Part shown: one piece after another, positions 53,833 to 63,294 of the stretch
How positions within the stretch are numbered: the stretch's first letter is position 1
Layout of the letters: each line of letters starts with the position of its first letter
Program-made: the position numbers and the translations under genes
Assembly: GCA_039819785.1 (NCBI GenBank)
Contig: JBCBRH010000018.1
Span: 1 to 64,000, forward strand
DNA length: 64,000 bases
Reading direction: 5' to 3'
Source of the DNA: JBCBRD01 sp039819785
GTDB lineage: Bacteria > Pseudomonadota > Alphaproteobacteria > Rhizobiales > Hyphomicrobiaceae
The notes under the pieces: model-generated
What the model saw: the letters and a program-made list of their open reading frames with translations, nothing else
Databases searched by the model: none
What the model was told of the DNA's origin: nothing

Positions 53833-55698
53833 ATGATACATTCAAGCGCTTCGAACGGTGGGGTTGCGGCCTACCTTAAGTCAGGTTTTTCGATCTTTGT
53901 CAGCGCCTTCCTTGTTTTTGGACTGGCTATGGCACACGCGCCGGCCCCTGCTCAGGCCAAAAACAATGGCTTGGGCGCAGCGGCCGTTGGATTGGCTGCT
54001 GGTCTCGTCATCGGTGGGGCTCTGAGCAATGCTGCGAAATCGCAGCCGAAGCGTCGACCGCCACAGAAAAAGAAAAAGCCGTCGTATTCCAAGAAAAAAA
54101 CGTACAAAAAGAAGAAGTACAGTAAACCAAAGTCACGATCTGCTCCGAAGAAGAAGTATACGAAGCGCAAGTCGAATAGAAAACAAACGGTTCGCCGTTC
54201 TGCGCCAGTAAACAACGTCCAATCGGAAGTCTACCAAGTGAAGAGCGCATTGGCTTCACTCGGTCACCTGAGCGGCGACATCAACGACAATCGTGATCGC
54301 TCCTACGACCAGGCAATCAAATCTTACCAGCGCGCCAAGCGTGTTGCTGCAACTGGTGTTCTCGACAATACACAGCGTCAACTGCTGGTTCGTGAAGCCG
54401 AAGGTCGCAACATGCTGATCGCCATGGGTTCACCGAACGCGCGGGTCAGCACACTGGAGAGTAACAAGCGCATCCAGCGTGCTCTGCAGGTCCTCGGCTA
54501 CTATAAAAGTGGCATCGATGGGAAAATCGGCAGTGGTTCACGCCGTGCCATTGCATCCTATCAATCCAACCGCGGTTTGCCGACAACCGGAGATGTTTCA
54601 TCGCCCAAGGCAAAAGCTGATTTGATTTCGACAGCTCGCAAGTCGGTTGAAACGGATGTGGCTGCCATCAACGCGCAGTTTGCCCAGATCTCGCGTCAAC
54701 AGTTCGCAAGCCTGAACGGTGGGGCTGTTGCTCCAGCGAAACCTGCTGCGAGCCAAGCGGTGGCTTCCACACCAGCTGCACCACGCATTGCGACTGGCGT
54801 GTCGGCAGCGGCACCAGCAGTGTTGCCCGGTGGTCACCTGCCGACAGCTACGAAGACGGCCTTGCCAAGTACGGCATCCAACTTCGCTGCCATTGAGCCG
54901 GTTCGTGCCGACGCTAAAATCCTTCGGCCCAACGACGTTGCCGTCATCATCGGGAACCGGAACTATAAAGGTGACATTCCAGTCGTCGCCTTCGGTCACC
55001 GCGATGCGGACGCCATGAAGTCTGTCCTCGTCAACGACCTGGGCTTCTCACGCAGCAACGTCATCGATGCACGTGACGCCGGTCAGGCCGAGCTGGTTTC
55101 GATCTTCGGGTCCAAGACCAACAACCGCGGCAAGGTGTGGCGTCTGATTGACCCTGACGGCAAGTCCAACGTGTTCGTCTTCTACTCAGGCCATGGTGCG
55201 CCAGACACGCAGTCCAACACGCCATACCTGATGCCAGTCGACTCGCACCCCGATACGATCCAGTTGAACGGTTATCCTCTGTCCCAGATGTATTCCAACC
55301 TTGAAGGCCTGGATGTTAAGTCGGCTGTCGTCTTCCTGGATGCTTGCTTCTCCGGCGGTAGCGCTGGCGGCATGCTCACACAGGCGGCTTCACCGGTGGC
55401 CGTTACGGCCAAAATGCCAGCCATCAAAACATCGCAGAAGCTGACGGTTCTGGCTGCTGCCGAAGGCGACCAACTGGCAAGCTGGGATGAGAAGTCGGGC
55501 TTTGGAATGTTCACCAACTCACTGGTCAGCGGCCTGAAAGGCAATGCCGACAAGAACAATGACAAGCAGATCACGGCCTCGGAACTGCATTCCTACGTGC
55601 ACAACAAGGTCCGCCGGTCAGCGCGTCGCGAGTTCGGCCGGATCCAGACACCTGTCCTCATGGGTCAGGCCGACTACGTGGTCCGCGTCAAGCAGTAA
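53833..55698 (+). CDS. Secreted caspase-like (C14) peptidase with peptidoglycan-binding repeats
   Basis: 621 residues. Signal sequence (SGFSIFVSAFLVFGLAMAHA), then a Gly/Ala glycine-zipper segment (AAAVGLAAGLVIGGALSNA) and a very Lys/Arg-rich stretch (about 75-130). Two PG_binding_1 repeats (about 135-190 and 205-262) follow, then an Ala/Pro linker and the C14 domain (about 358-621). Catalytic His454 (FYSGHGAPD) and Cys505 (FLDACFSGG) are both present. It probably acts in the periplasm near the cell wall. A hairpin terminator follows at 55781; the convergent neighbour is a Ser/Thr kinase. Confidence 0.93.
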   Translation: MIHSSASNGGVAAYLKSGFSIFVSAFLVFGLAMAHAPAPAQAKNNGLGAAAVGLAAGLVIGGALSNAAKSQPKRRPPQKKKKPSYSKKKTYKKKKYSKPKSRSAPKKKYTKRKSNRKQTVRRSAPVNNVQSEVYQVKSALASLGHLSGDINDNRDRSYDQAIKSYQRAKRVAATGVLDNTQRQLLVREAEGRNMLIAMGSPNARVSTLESNKRIQRALQVLGYYKSGIDGKIGSGSRRAIASYQSNRGLPTTGDVSSPKAKADLISTARKSVETDVAAINAQFAQISRQQFASLNGGAVAPAKPAASQAVASTPAAPRIATGVSAAAPAVLPGGHLPTATKTALPSTASNFAAIEPVRADAKILRPNDVAVIIGNRNYKGDIPVVAFGHRDADAMKSVLVNDLGFSRSNVIDARDAGQAELVSIFGSKTNNRGKVWRLIDPDGKSNVFVFYSGHGAPDTQSNTPYLMPVDSHPDTIQLNGYPLSQMYSNLEGLDVKSAVVFLDACFSGGSAGGMLTQAASPVAVTAKMPAIKTSQKLTVLAAAEGDQLASWDEKSGFGMFTNSLVSGLKGNADKNNDKQITASELHSYVHNKVRRSARREFGRIQTPVLMGQADYVVRVKQ

Positions 55699-56062
55699 GT
55701 CAGGTCATTCGATCCAGCCGCATATGGGGTCCACCCTCTTAGAGTTGCGGATTTGAACTGACACCGCAGAGACGAAAAGAAGCCAGTCCTGTCAGGGCTG
55801 GCTTTTTTGCTGCGCGGACCGCAGCGGTTTATTGGGACGGAACTCGCGACGACACTTATGGTCATGAGGGTCGAAAGATCGCGTGATGCCGGGAGCGTGA
55901 TTTTTCAGGCAGTCGCGGGGCTTTTCCCCCCCTCCGCATGTGCAGGGACGACTGTGCGGCTGGCGGCTGGGAAAGGCACTGTTGAGGCTTGAATGGCATC
56001 GGTTGTGTTTCGTCGATGCCTCGCCCGCAAAGGGGTTTTGCTGGGCGTCACCGCAGAGCCGA
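55699..56062. other. Intergenic region between convergent caspase and kinase genes
   Basis: 364 bp holding the terminator at 55781-55808 and a further stem GGCATCG (55995-56001) / CGATGCC (56014-56020). No coding frame is convincing. Confidence 0.4.
55781..55808 (+). terminator. Intrinsic terminator of the caspase-like gene
   Basis: AGCCAGTCC-TGTCA-GGGCTGGCT forms a 9-bp stem (one G-T pair) followed directly by a six-T run (55803-55808). Confidence 0.85.
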
Positions 56063-58597
56063 TCACGGGTTGCCTGTTTTAACGACCGTGTAGGGTAAGA
56101 CCCTCAAGCCCAGGTTGTCGGGGCAGAAGCTCGAAAGCTTATTGAAGAAATCAGTCTCCGAGACGGCCTGTGCAATGGATTGGTCGACGTTGACACCAGC
56201 TGCTGGCGCGAGACTTACGAAATCTGCTTTGGTCGGACACGAGGCCACGACCACGGCTTCGCGGCTCTCTGGCTGCCCAGGGATTGGCGCGCTGACCAAC
56301 CGGTCCACTTTGTCACTCAGTTTGACGTTCGCGCGGGGCGCAAGGCTCAACGGGGCTGTGTCGACGCCAATTGGGAAAACGCGAACCACGCTTCCATCGG
56401 CCCCCCAGGCGAATACACCTACAAACAAGGGTTCGGAGGAGGACGAGGCGATCGACACGTCAAAGGGTTCGAGTGCGCGGATGGTTGTTTCGCTCAGCGA
56501 GGCTTTGAAGGCATCCGGTTTGTCGACATCGCGGACGCGGGCTTCCACCTTTGCCGAGAGTGACGACGAGCCATTCCAGTTCGTTGTCCAGGTTTCGTCG
56601 TAAGGAATACCCTTCTCCAAAGATGCAAGATCGGCCTCCGCCGTTGTCCCAGTTGTACCCGGTTGTGGTGTCGACCCGCCGACGAGGGCTGCACGTGTTT
56701 TATTGCGCGCTTCAATGACGGCTTGATCCTTGGTCAGATATCCAGGGACGGTCAGAGTTGTTTCAGCTGTTCGTTTGGCGTCGATCATTGAGGGTGTGAG
56801 TTTGAAGTCATAACGCAGCGGACCATCCTGCCGTGAGGTGATGACCAGCCGGTGGTTGCCCTTTGGAAGCCTTGCCGACAGCGGGCCATTCTTGCCATCG
56901 ATCCGGCCGAAGCCCAGCCCTTGATCGTCGACGATGTTCAAGGTTGCGCCAGCGTTGCGCGCATCGAAGGCGACCTTGATGTCGGTCGTGTCGTCACTGC
57001 GGAGCGTGTAGTTGCGTTCATCGCCCTTGGCCCACAAGATCCCTTCACGTTCCGTCGGAGACGTTGTTGCCAGATTGATCACCGGCGGGCGCTTGTTGGT
57101 CGTTGTGACGTCGTCTGTGTCCGGTGTGAGCGTCTCGGCCTTGAGTGATACCTTGTAGTCTTTTTCACTGCGCCGGTCTGACGAAATGATGAGGGCCTGT
57201 TCGCCTCTATCGACCCTGTAGGAGAAGGTGTCGTTTTCCTTCAAGGCCGGGTAGGCCTCGCCGTTTGCGGCTTTCAGTTCAATGTTGCCGCCGGATGGAA
57301 GGTCGTTCGTGTCGATTTGGACGAGGCGTGACCGCTCAAGCTTGAACCTGACAACGTCCGTCTTGTCGTCGCCGCCGATTTTGTCGGACACGGTTTTCAA
57401 CGTGGACGTCAAGGTGCCTAAGTCCAGGGCTTCACCGTATGTGTTCCCGATATCGTCTGAGGTCTGGTCCTTCAAGGTGTCGTAGGCAAACCAGGCCCCA
57501 CCGGCCGCCAGTGCCAATACGCTGATGCCGCCAATAAGCGGGCCAGCCATTGATTTGCTTTTCGGTTGCGCTGGTGCTCCAGCCGCTGCCGCGCTGCCAG
57601 CCTGTGCGGCGTTGCCGATCACCGGTGGCGCTTGCTGAGGTATAGAGCGGTCTTCCGGGCGGTTGAAGAGAACCGTCTTGTCGAGCTGTGGTCCGGTGCT
57701 GTCGAGGCCGAGCATCTTGCGCCATTCAGGGACCGATTGCGGACGATCAGACGCGCGTACGGCCAACCCCTTGTCGATGCCCGTCAGGAACGATTTGTCG
57801 TAGCCGTTCAAGTTTTCTTCGGCCAGTTTTCGGCACGGGTCCATCCGGCCCGATAGCTCGGCATCGATGCGGTTTGGTGCATCCGGCGGGGTCTGACCGG
57901 TGATCAACTTATATGCGACGCCGGCGGTTGCGTAGATGTCGGTCCACGGCCCTTGTTCGGCAACGTCTGAATACTGCTCCATCGGGCTGTAGCCGGACGA
58001 CACAATGGCGGCGACCGTTTTACTTTTGCCGCTCACCGTATTGCGGGCAGCACCGAAGTCGAGCAGCACCGGTGTTCCGGCGGAGCGAATATATATGTTG
58101 GCTGGTTTGACATCCCTGTGGGCGATGCCGAGCTCGTGGACGACTTTCAATGCCTCGGTGATCGGGTCGAGCAGCGCGACCACTTCGCTCTGGGGCATCC
58201 GGCTTTCGGGGAAGTGTTTGACCCACTTGTCGAGTGGTTCGCCTTCCTCGTACTGCATCACCATGTAGCCAGTGTTGTTGAGGCTGGTGAAGTAGAGCAC
58301 ACGGACGATGTTGGGGTGTGAGAGCTGGGCGAGAATGCGTGCCTCGCTCAAGAACCGGTCAAGACCCCACTGGAAGATGTTCTGCGATTCTGCGTTGACG
58401 GTCTGAACGGCCTGCGTGTTGTGATTTCGGTTGGTCAATGAACTTGGAAAGTATTCCTTGATCGCAACCTGTTGTTCCAGCACTTCATCTTGCGCGAGAT
58501 AGGTGATGCCAAAGCCGCCTTCGCCCAACACCCCTAAAATGCGGTAGTTTTGGAGCTTATAGCCGACTGGAAGTTTATGTGATTGGACCGAATTCAT
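56063..58597 (-). CDS. Membrane Ser/Thr protein kinase with periplasmic DUF4384-like C-terminus
   Basis: 844 residues from ATG 58597. A complete kinase domain (about 15-275): GEGGFGITYLA, QQVAIKEYF, GIAHRDVKPANIYI, LLDFGAARNTV. After a linker, one transmembrane helix (LIGGISVLALAAGGAWFAY, about 355). The periplasmic part has two pre-peptidase-like beta modules (RLVQIDTNDLPSGGNIELKA) and a DUF4384 domain (PLFVGVFAWGADGSVVRVFP). ATG 58648 is an alternative start. DUF4384 is often found beside caspase-like proteins, and here the C14 gene is the convergent neighbour, so signalling between the two is plausible. Confidence 0.92.
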   Translation of the reverse strand: MNSVQSHKLPVGYKLQNYRILGVLGEGGFGITYLAQDEVLEQQVAIKEYFPSSLTNRNHNTQAVQTVNAESQNIFQWGLDRFLSEARILAQLSHPNIVRVLYFTSLNNTGYMVMQYEEGEPLDKWVKHFPESRMPQSEVVALLDPITEALKVVHELGIAHRDVKPANIYIRSAGTPVLLDFGAARNTVSGKSKTVAAIVSSGYSPMEQYSDVAEQGPWTDIYATAGVAYKLITGQTPPDAPNRIDAELSGRMDPCRKLAEENLNGYDKSFLTGIDKGLAVRASDRPQSVPEWRKMLGLDSTGPQLDKTVLFNRPEDRSIPQQAPPVIGNAAQAGSAAAAGAPAQPKSKSMAGPLIGGISVLALAAGGAWFAYDTLKDQTSDDIGNTYGEALDLGTLTSTLKTVSDKIGGDDKTDVVRFKLERSRLVQIDTNDLPSGGNIELKAANGEAYPALKENDTFSYRVDRGEQALIISSDRRSEKDYKVSLKAETLTPDTDDVTTTNKRPPVINLATTSPTEREGILWAKGDERNYTLRSDDTTDIKVAFDARNAGATLNIVDDQGLGFGRIDGKNGPLSARLPKGNHRLVITSRQDGPLRYDFKLTPSMIDAKRTAETTLTVPGYLTKDQAVIEARNKTRAALVGGSTPQPGTTGTTAEADLASLEKGIPYDETWTTNWNGSSSLSAKVEARVRDVDKPDAFKASLSETTIRALEPFDVSIASSSSEPLFVGVFAWGADGSVVRVFPIGVDTAPLSLAPRANVKLSDKVDRLVSAPIPGQPESREAVVVASCPTKADFVSLAPAAGVNVDQSIAQAVSETDFFNKLSSFCPDNLGLRVLPYTVVKTGNP

Positions 58598-59194
58598 GTT
58601 GTCTGGCTCGCCTTCACCTTCACAGATCCCCTTTTCCGACACCCGCATGCCGCCAACCTGACGCTCTGGATGCGCTGCCTGTTCAAGCGCGTATGTCCAG
58701 TAGCGGTTGGCAACCCTTGGGCGCGGAAACCGTCGCTCGACCACAGTTATAACTGAGGACTGTTTAAAAAGGGGAATGGAATGACGGAGCCGTTACCGTG
58801 CGGCTGACGGGTCGGTCTGCTGGCGGTCGCAGTGTTTCGGTTTCCGTGGGAGAAACATCGAGAGCTGACAGACCCTGGCCTGGGAGAAGCCTGCTGGGAG
58901 CAATACCGGTCTGTCAGCCCTCAAATTGGAATCTGAGAGTGGGAGTTGGGAGCAACACTCTCGAGAACGAGTATCTCAAAAGATTTGGTCTGTTCCAATT
59001 CCTGGAAAAAAGAGGGTGTGTCTGCTTTTACTTGGAAAGTATTTGTATTCCTAAATGTGTTGTTAACTTTGAGGTTGATCGGGCAGATAGAATGGGACTG
59101 AGAGTGTTGGAGTGACCCATCTTGCCAGACCGAATGATGATGGCCCGCTGAATGGACACGTCGCGTTCGGGAGCCTTCATAGCGAGGACGGAAT
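58598..59194. other. Non-coding region with strong nested inverted repeats (candidate structured RNA)
   Basis: 597 bp without a supported gene. Three stems occur in 140 bp. GCTGACAGACC (58864-58874) pairs with GGTCTGTCAGC (58908-58918). AATTGGAA (58924-58931) pairs with TTCCAATT (58993-59000) and encloses GAGAGTG (58935-58941) / CACTCTC (58956-58962). The arrangement is hairpin followed by a two-tier stem. Base composition is more AT-rich than the neighbours from 58975 on. Strand is unknown. A frame at 58798-59115 is open but poor in coding features. Confidence 0.5.
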
Positions 59195-59545
59195 ATGTCG
59201 AGTTTGAAAATGCTGATTGATCGGTTTGAGGCTTTGGTGGCTTCGGTGGGCCAGGAAGACCGGTTGCCAGATCAATTGTCTGCCCAAAGCTCCACGGCGG
59301 CGTTCGCGCCGGGATTATCCGAAGCCGGCGCTGATCAAGCGTTCAAAGCTCCAACTCCGGACCAGCAGATCTCCGAGGCTGAGAATGCCTGCCTCGCCTT
59401 CCAGGCTACCACGACTGAAGAGCGTGACTTGCAGCTGGACTTCTTGCTGGCGCGCGTCAGGCAACTGACCGATGAGCACCAAGAGTTCGACCATTACGCC
59501 AAGTGCATCAAGAGGCTGTTCGATGGCAAGCCTAATCCGGAGTAA
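59195..59545 (+). CDS. Small soluble protein of unknown function
   Basis: 116 residues. ATG 59195 is preceded by GAGGACGGAAT, a good ribosome site. Mostly helical and acidic: MSSLKMLIDRFEALVASV at the start, then a Gln/Ala/Pro linker, ending ERDLQLDFLLARVRQLTDEH and FDHYAKCIKRLF. It resembles small helical-bundle or partner proteins, but no family is recognised. It lies just before the LuxR regulator (convergent) and after the structured region. Confidence 0.65.
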   Translation: MSSLKMLIDRFEALVASVGQEDRLPDQLSAQSSTAAFAPGLSEAGADQAFKAPTPDQQISEAENACLAFQATTTEERDLQLDFLLARVRQLTDEHQEFDHYAKCIKRLFDGKPNPE

Positions 59546-59645
59546 TTCGCTTCATGCAAGTTTGCCTGGTGTTTCGCCTGTCGTATTCATCGCAGGACGG
59601 CTGGTCGCAAGTGTCACCGATGGCCAGAATGAGATCCTAAATACC

Positions 59646-60521
59646 CTAGGTCGTGGGTGTCGATTTTCGTAATCCAGCGTAAATCCAATAAAGGATCGCT
59701 GCGTGGGTTTTGTTACGGGCTTTCAGTTTTTCCTTGGCATTGTTCAGGTGTGCCCGGACCGTGTGGGGGCTTATTCCCAATTCAATCGCCGTTTCCTTAT
59801 CAGTCAGACCGAGCGCGCAGTGGTGCATCACTTTTTCTTCCTGGGGTGACAGCATCCTTGGCCGGTTGAGATCACGCGGGGCGTGCTCGGAAAAATGCGC
59901 CGCAAGGTATTGCGTGCAGACCGCGGTGATAGAGGTGAGGCTATTTGGGGTGAGGTCTTTTGAGGCCGGGTCCGTTGCGGGCTGCTGGGGACTCGTCGAG
60001 ATTTTGAGGCCCACAAGTGTCGTGTAGCTGGCTTGGGTGAACGGGATCAAAAGGAGAGTTTTTGCATGGGCTGTCTCTGAATTGAAATGGTCGACGTCCA
60101 TGGGCATCGTGTTCGTTGCTTCATACCAAGACTGTGGTCGGCCGCTTTCGCTTATCATGACGTCGATCGGCGGACACGTCCGGTAATGGCGCGCCCGTTC
60201 CAGCGCGCGGGTCATGCCTTCGGCGTCATAGATGAAGATCGCGTCTGTGTTTGGCTTTGTGGTTGCGCGAAATGAGACAAACGCCAGCTGCACCTCAAAT
60301 TCCCGTTCGAGGAACGCGGCAAGGGCCTTGATGCTGTCGAAGGCGTTCGTTGCGAGGACGGGCTGGGAAAGAAGATGCTGAAGCTGGCTGAGTGATCGAT
60401 GTGCCGGGGCACCATGTTGTGGTGATGGCTTGGAGCGTAGCGATTGCGTGAGGTCAGTCCGTCTGAGTTGTTGTGCGGACAGAGCGGGTCTGCGGGCTAG
60501 GTTCAAACGCGTTTCGTTCAT
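59646..60521 (-). CDS. LuxR-family transcriptional regulator
   Basis: 291 residues. The C-terminal GerE domain is clear: MLSPQEEKVMHHCALGLTDK then ISPHTVRAHLNNAKEKLKAR. The N-terminal part (about 60-200) has a PAS/autoinducer-like pattern (FEVQLAFVSFRATTKPNTDA; LLIPFTQASYTTLVGLKIST), but the conserved AHL-contact Trp/Tyr/Asp set is not obvious. ATG 60521 follows AAGGA; a longer start at 60605 is unsupported. It is divergent from the HlyD/M50 operon and is its likely regulator. Confidence 0.85.
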   Translation of the reverse strand: MNETRLNLARRPALSAQQLRRTDLTQSLRSKPSPQHGAPAHRSLSQLQHLLSQPVLATNAFDSIKALAAFLEREFEVQLAFVSFRATTKPNTDAIFIYDAEGMTRALERARHYRTCPPIDVMISESGRPQSWYEATNTMPMDVDHFNSETAHAKTLLLIPFTQASYTTLVGLKISTSPQQPATDPASKDLTPNSLTSITAVCTQYLAAHFSEHAPRDLNRPRMLSPQEEKVMHHCALGLTDKETAIELGISPHTVRAHLNNAKEKLKARNKTHAAILYWIYAGLRKSTPTT

Positions 60522-61033
60522 CGTGCCCGTCCTTGATCCATGCTGTTGACCGACCCTGTGTGGGGCTGCTTGTGCGCTCCATGAAACCAAGCAGAACAAG
60601 CGCAATCTGCGTTTTCACTTCGCGATTTGGCCTGCTTTATCTGGCGCGAGTGATTTGTGTTATTAACTACTACAGGTTGTGCTTGGTTAACAGAAAAAGC
60701 TAGCCGTCTTTGGGGGTGTTGTGGACGCTTCCAGAGCAAATCTTGTGTCCTGGTCCTCACAAATGAGGATGTCTGGATGTCGGGCGCAAACTCAGCCGGT
60801 GCGGAGCGTTCCGGTTCGTTTGGTATCTGGACAGTGAAAAAAGGCGCACGCCGGTCTCGTTCTCATTTCGTTAAGGTCTATGGCTGTTTTCGGGCGGTAT
60901 GAGTGAGCGCGGAAAGTGCCTATGTTTTTGCATCGTATTGCGTAACCCGGATCCTAGCCGCCGCCATGGGCGGTGTGATCCTGGGTCTTGGACAATTCAA
61001 TTCCCGCTGACCTTACAAGCGATTGGTGTCTTG
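60522..61033. other. Divergent regulatory region of the LuxR/HlyD module
   Basis: 512 bp between luxR-type gene (-) and the HlyD operon (+). A short palindrome GTTATTAAC (60659-60667) and a nearby GGTTAA lie in a distinctly AT-rich patch (60650-60700), a possible binding site. The frame of the HlyD gene is open upstream to 60899 but without conserved content. Confidence 0.4.
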
Positions 61034-61774
61034 ATGCGCAGTGCTTATTTCCACGGGCTTAGCTGTTCAATCCTCCTTCTTTCCTCGCAGGGGGCGTGGG
61101 CTTCAACGGATGATGCGATCCGGGGGGTTCTCAGGGCGCAGGCCTCAGCGACGATCTCCAGTGAAATCATCGGGCAGGTTCTGGAGCTTCCATTCCGCGA
61201 GGGGCAAAGCTTTCAGGCGGGTGATCTGCTTTTGAAGTTTGATTGTCGCCACTATGCAGCCGAGTTGAAGGCAGCCAAGGCCGAGCAGCGCGTTGCCGAA
61301 ATCACTGTGGCGGAGAACAAGCATCTGCATCGGTTTCGTGCCGCGGGCGCAAATGAGCTCGCGATTGCTGAGGCCAAGTTGGACCAGGCTGCATCTCGGG
61401 TGGAGGGGCTTGAGCTTACTCTGGGGCAGTGTGAAGTCCGCGCACCATTTGACGGCAAAATCGGGCGTACTGATGTCGAGGTGTTCGAGCGCCCGTCCGC
61501 CAATAGTGAGCTGATGACAATCGTCATGTCTGACGTGCTTGAGATCGACCTGTTTGTTCCCTCGCACTGGATCAGGTGGTTGCGCGAGGGGCAGACGTTC
61601 CGTTTTTCCATCGACGAGACCGGCACGACGCATCGAGCTGTCGTTCTGGAGATGGGTGCGCTCGTCGACCCTGTCAGCCGCACCCTCAAAGTCTCGGCAC
61701 GCATGCTCGAGCACGGCCCGCTGGTGCGTCCGGGCATGAGTGGATCGGCAGTGTTCGTGCGTCCGAACGGGTGA
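61034..61774 (+). CDS. HlyD-type periplasmic adaptor protein
   Basis: 246 residues from ATG 61034. Signal peptide MRSAYFHGLSCSILLLSSQG. A biotinyl/lipoyl-like half (ASATISSEIIGQVLELPFRE) is followed by a short coiled-coil (about 90-125) and the second half (CEVRAPFDGKIGRTDVEVFE), then a beta-barrel domain (LFVPSHWIRWLREGQTFRF; LVRPGMSGSAVFV). It is shorter than RND adaptors and lacks a transmembrane anchor. It stops 8 bp before a second, GAF-carrying HlyD gene. Confidence 0.87.
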   Translation: MRSAYFHGLSCSILLLSSQGAWASTDDAIRGVLRAQASATISSEIIGQVLELPFREGQSFQAGDLLLKFDCRHYAAELKAAKAEQRVAEITVAENKHLHRFRAAGANELAIAEAKLDQAASRVEGLELTLGQCEVRAPFDGKIGRTDVEVFERPSANSELMTIVMSDVLEIDLFVPSHWIRWLREGQTFRFSIDETGTTHRAVVLEMGALVDPVSRTLKVSARMLEHGPLVRPGMSGSAVFVRPNG

Positions 61775-61782
61775 GAGATCGC

Positions 61783-63279
61783 ATGGCTTCTGCAAAACCA
61801 AATGATCAGGCACGAGATGGATCTCGTGCTGCGCGGTCAGGCCCCAGTGGTCCATCGTCGGTTTCTGGGTCCGGTCACATGACATCGGTTGGCAACAAAG
61901 ACGCTATGGGCTCTGCTCCGAAGCCGCTGAACCCTGGTGGGTCATCCCATGATCGCGATGCCGCTAACACTGAAGTGATCCTCAAGGTTGACGACCGCAT
62001 CCGGGCGGCTGGCGATGAAACGGAACTCTTGCACGTGATTGCCAACGAGACGCGGACGTTGGTGGGTGCGCGTCAGGTGTTTGTGTTGCGTGCGGGAAAA
62101 CGTGGACAGTGGCGCGTCGCGGCTGTGTCGAGCCTTGCGCTGATTGAACGCGAGACGCCGTTTGTGCGCTGGATCGAAAGTCTGGCAGTCGGGGTCTCAC
62201 GCGACGGGCGAGTTGGCGAAGGTTTTGAGTTTTCGTTGCCGGCCTATTGTCAGGCGGATGACCCAGAGGTGAAGACCTATCCGTTTCAGAATTTCTATTG
62301 GCAGCCGCTTGCCTTGTCAGACGGGACAGCCTTTGCCGGATTGTTGCTCGCCCGGGAACGCTTTTGGCAGAAGCCGGACACAGCATTACTGAGCCGGCAG
62401 GCCGGCGTTTATGTGTCGGCCTGGAAAGCGTTGTTTGGCGAACGGTCGTTGCGCGCTAGGCCGAAAAGGGCCTTGCGGCTGGGGTGGGTCGGTGCTGTCG
62501 CGGCGCTTGGTCTGAGTTTTGTGCCCGTTCCCATGACGGCGTTGGCGCCTGTTGAGATTGTTGCGAGAGACCCCCACCGGGTCACTGCACCGCTTGACGG
62601 CGTGGTCGATGATGTCCTGGTGCAGCCGAACCAATTGGTCCGGCGTGATGAGCCGCTGCTGCGCTATGAAGACACCACGTTGCGGAGCCGGTTTGAGGTG
62701 GCTGACCAGGACATGAAGGTTGCGCGGGCGCGGTTCGACCGGGCGCAACAAGCCGCATTCACCGATCAGGATGCGCGGCACCAGCTGGCATCTTTACGTC
62801 ATGAACTGGATTTGAAGGTCATCGAGCGATCATTTGCCGAAGCGCAGCTGGCGCAGAGTGTTGTGCGGGCCAAGCGCGACGGCGTGCTGATCTTTAACGA
62901 CCGCGATGATCTGGTCGGCCGTCCGATCCGGATCGGTGAGAACCTCATGGAGATTGCTGATCCCAAACAGATTGCAGCCCGGGTCGATTTGGCCGTTGCC
63001 GATGCCATCGTGCTGGAGGGTGGTGCGGATGTCCGCCTATTTCTTGATGCTGATCCGCTCTCGTCTGTTTCTGCCAAGCTGGTGTCAGTTGGCTATCACG
63101 CAGAAGCGAACAGTACGCAGCAGCTGACCTACAAACTCAATGCCGCGCTCACCGATCCGGCTATGACGGCCAGGATCGGATCGCGGGGGACTGCACAGCT
63201 GTTTGGCCGCACGGTGCCGCTCATCTATTTTCTCCTGCGCAGACCCATTGCGGCTGTCCGGCAATACGTCGGGGTTTGA
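61783..63279 (+). CDS. GAF-domain / HlyD fusion adaptor protein
   Basis: 498 residues from ATG 61783 (GAGAGA upstream). A disordered N-terminus (about 65 residues) precedes a GAF-like domain (about 65-215; DETELLHVIANETRTLVGAR, NFYWQPLALSDGTAFAGLLL). A transmembrane helix (LRLGWVGAVAALGLSFVPV, about 230-250) then leads to a HlyD region: VTAPLDGVVDDVLVQPNQLV, a coiled-coil (about 300-350) and ILIFNDRDDLVGRPIRIGEN. A cytoplasmic GAF on an adaptor is unusual and suggests ligand control. It sits directly upstream of the M50 protease gene. Confidence 0.85.
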   Translation: MASAKPNDQARDGSRAARSGPSGPSSVSGSGHMTSVGNKDAMGSAPKPLNPGGSSHDRDAANTEVILKVDDRIRAAGDETELLHVIANETRTLVGARQVFVLRAGKRGQWRVAAVSSLALIERETPFVRWIESLAVGVSRDGRVGEGFEFSLPAYCQADDPEVKTYPFQNFYWQPLALSDGTAFAGLLLARERFWQKPDTALLSRQAGVYVSAWKALFGERSLRARPKRALRLGWVGAVAALGLSFVPVPMTALAPVEIVARDPHRVTAPLDGVVDDVLVQPNQLVRRDEPLLRYEDTTLRSRFEVADQDMKVARARFDRAQQAAFTDQDARHQLASLRHELDLKVIERSFAEAQLAQSVVRAKRDGVLIFNDRDDLVGRPIRIGENLMEIADPKQIAARVDLAVADAIVLEGGADVRLFLDADPLSSVSAKLVSVGYHAEANSTQQLTYKLNAALTDPAMTARIGSRGTAQLFGRTVPLIYFLLRRPIAAVRQYVGV

Positions 63280-63294
63280 TCAGTGCAGGCAGCG

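Noticed and set aside
58798..59115. Frame of 105 codons upstream of the small protein gene
   Set aside because: Poor codon pattern and coincident inverted repeats; better explained as non-coding.
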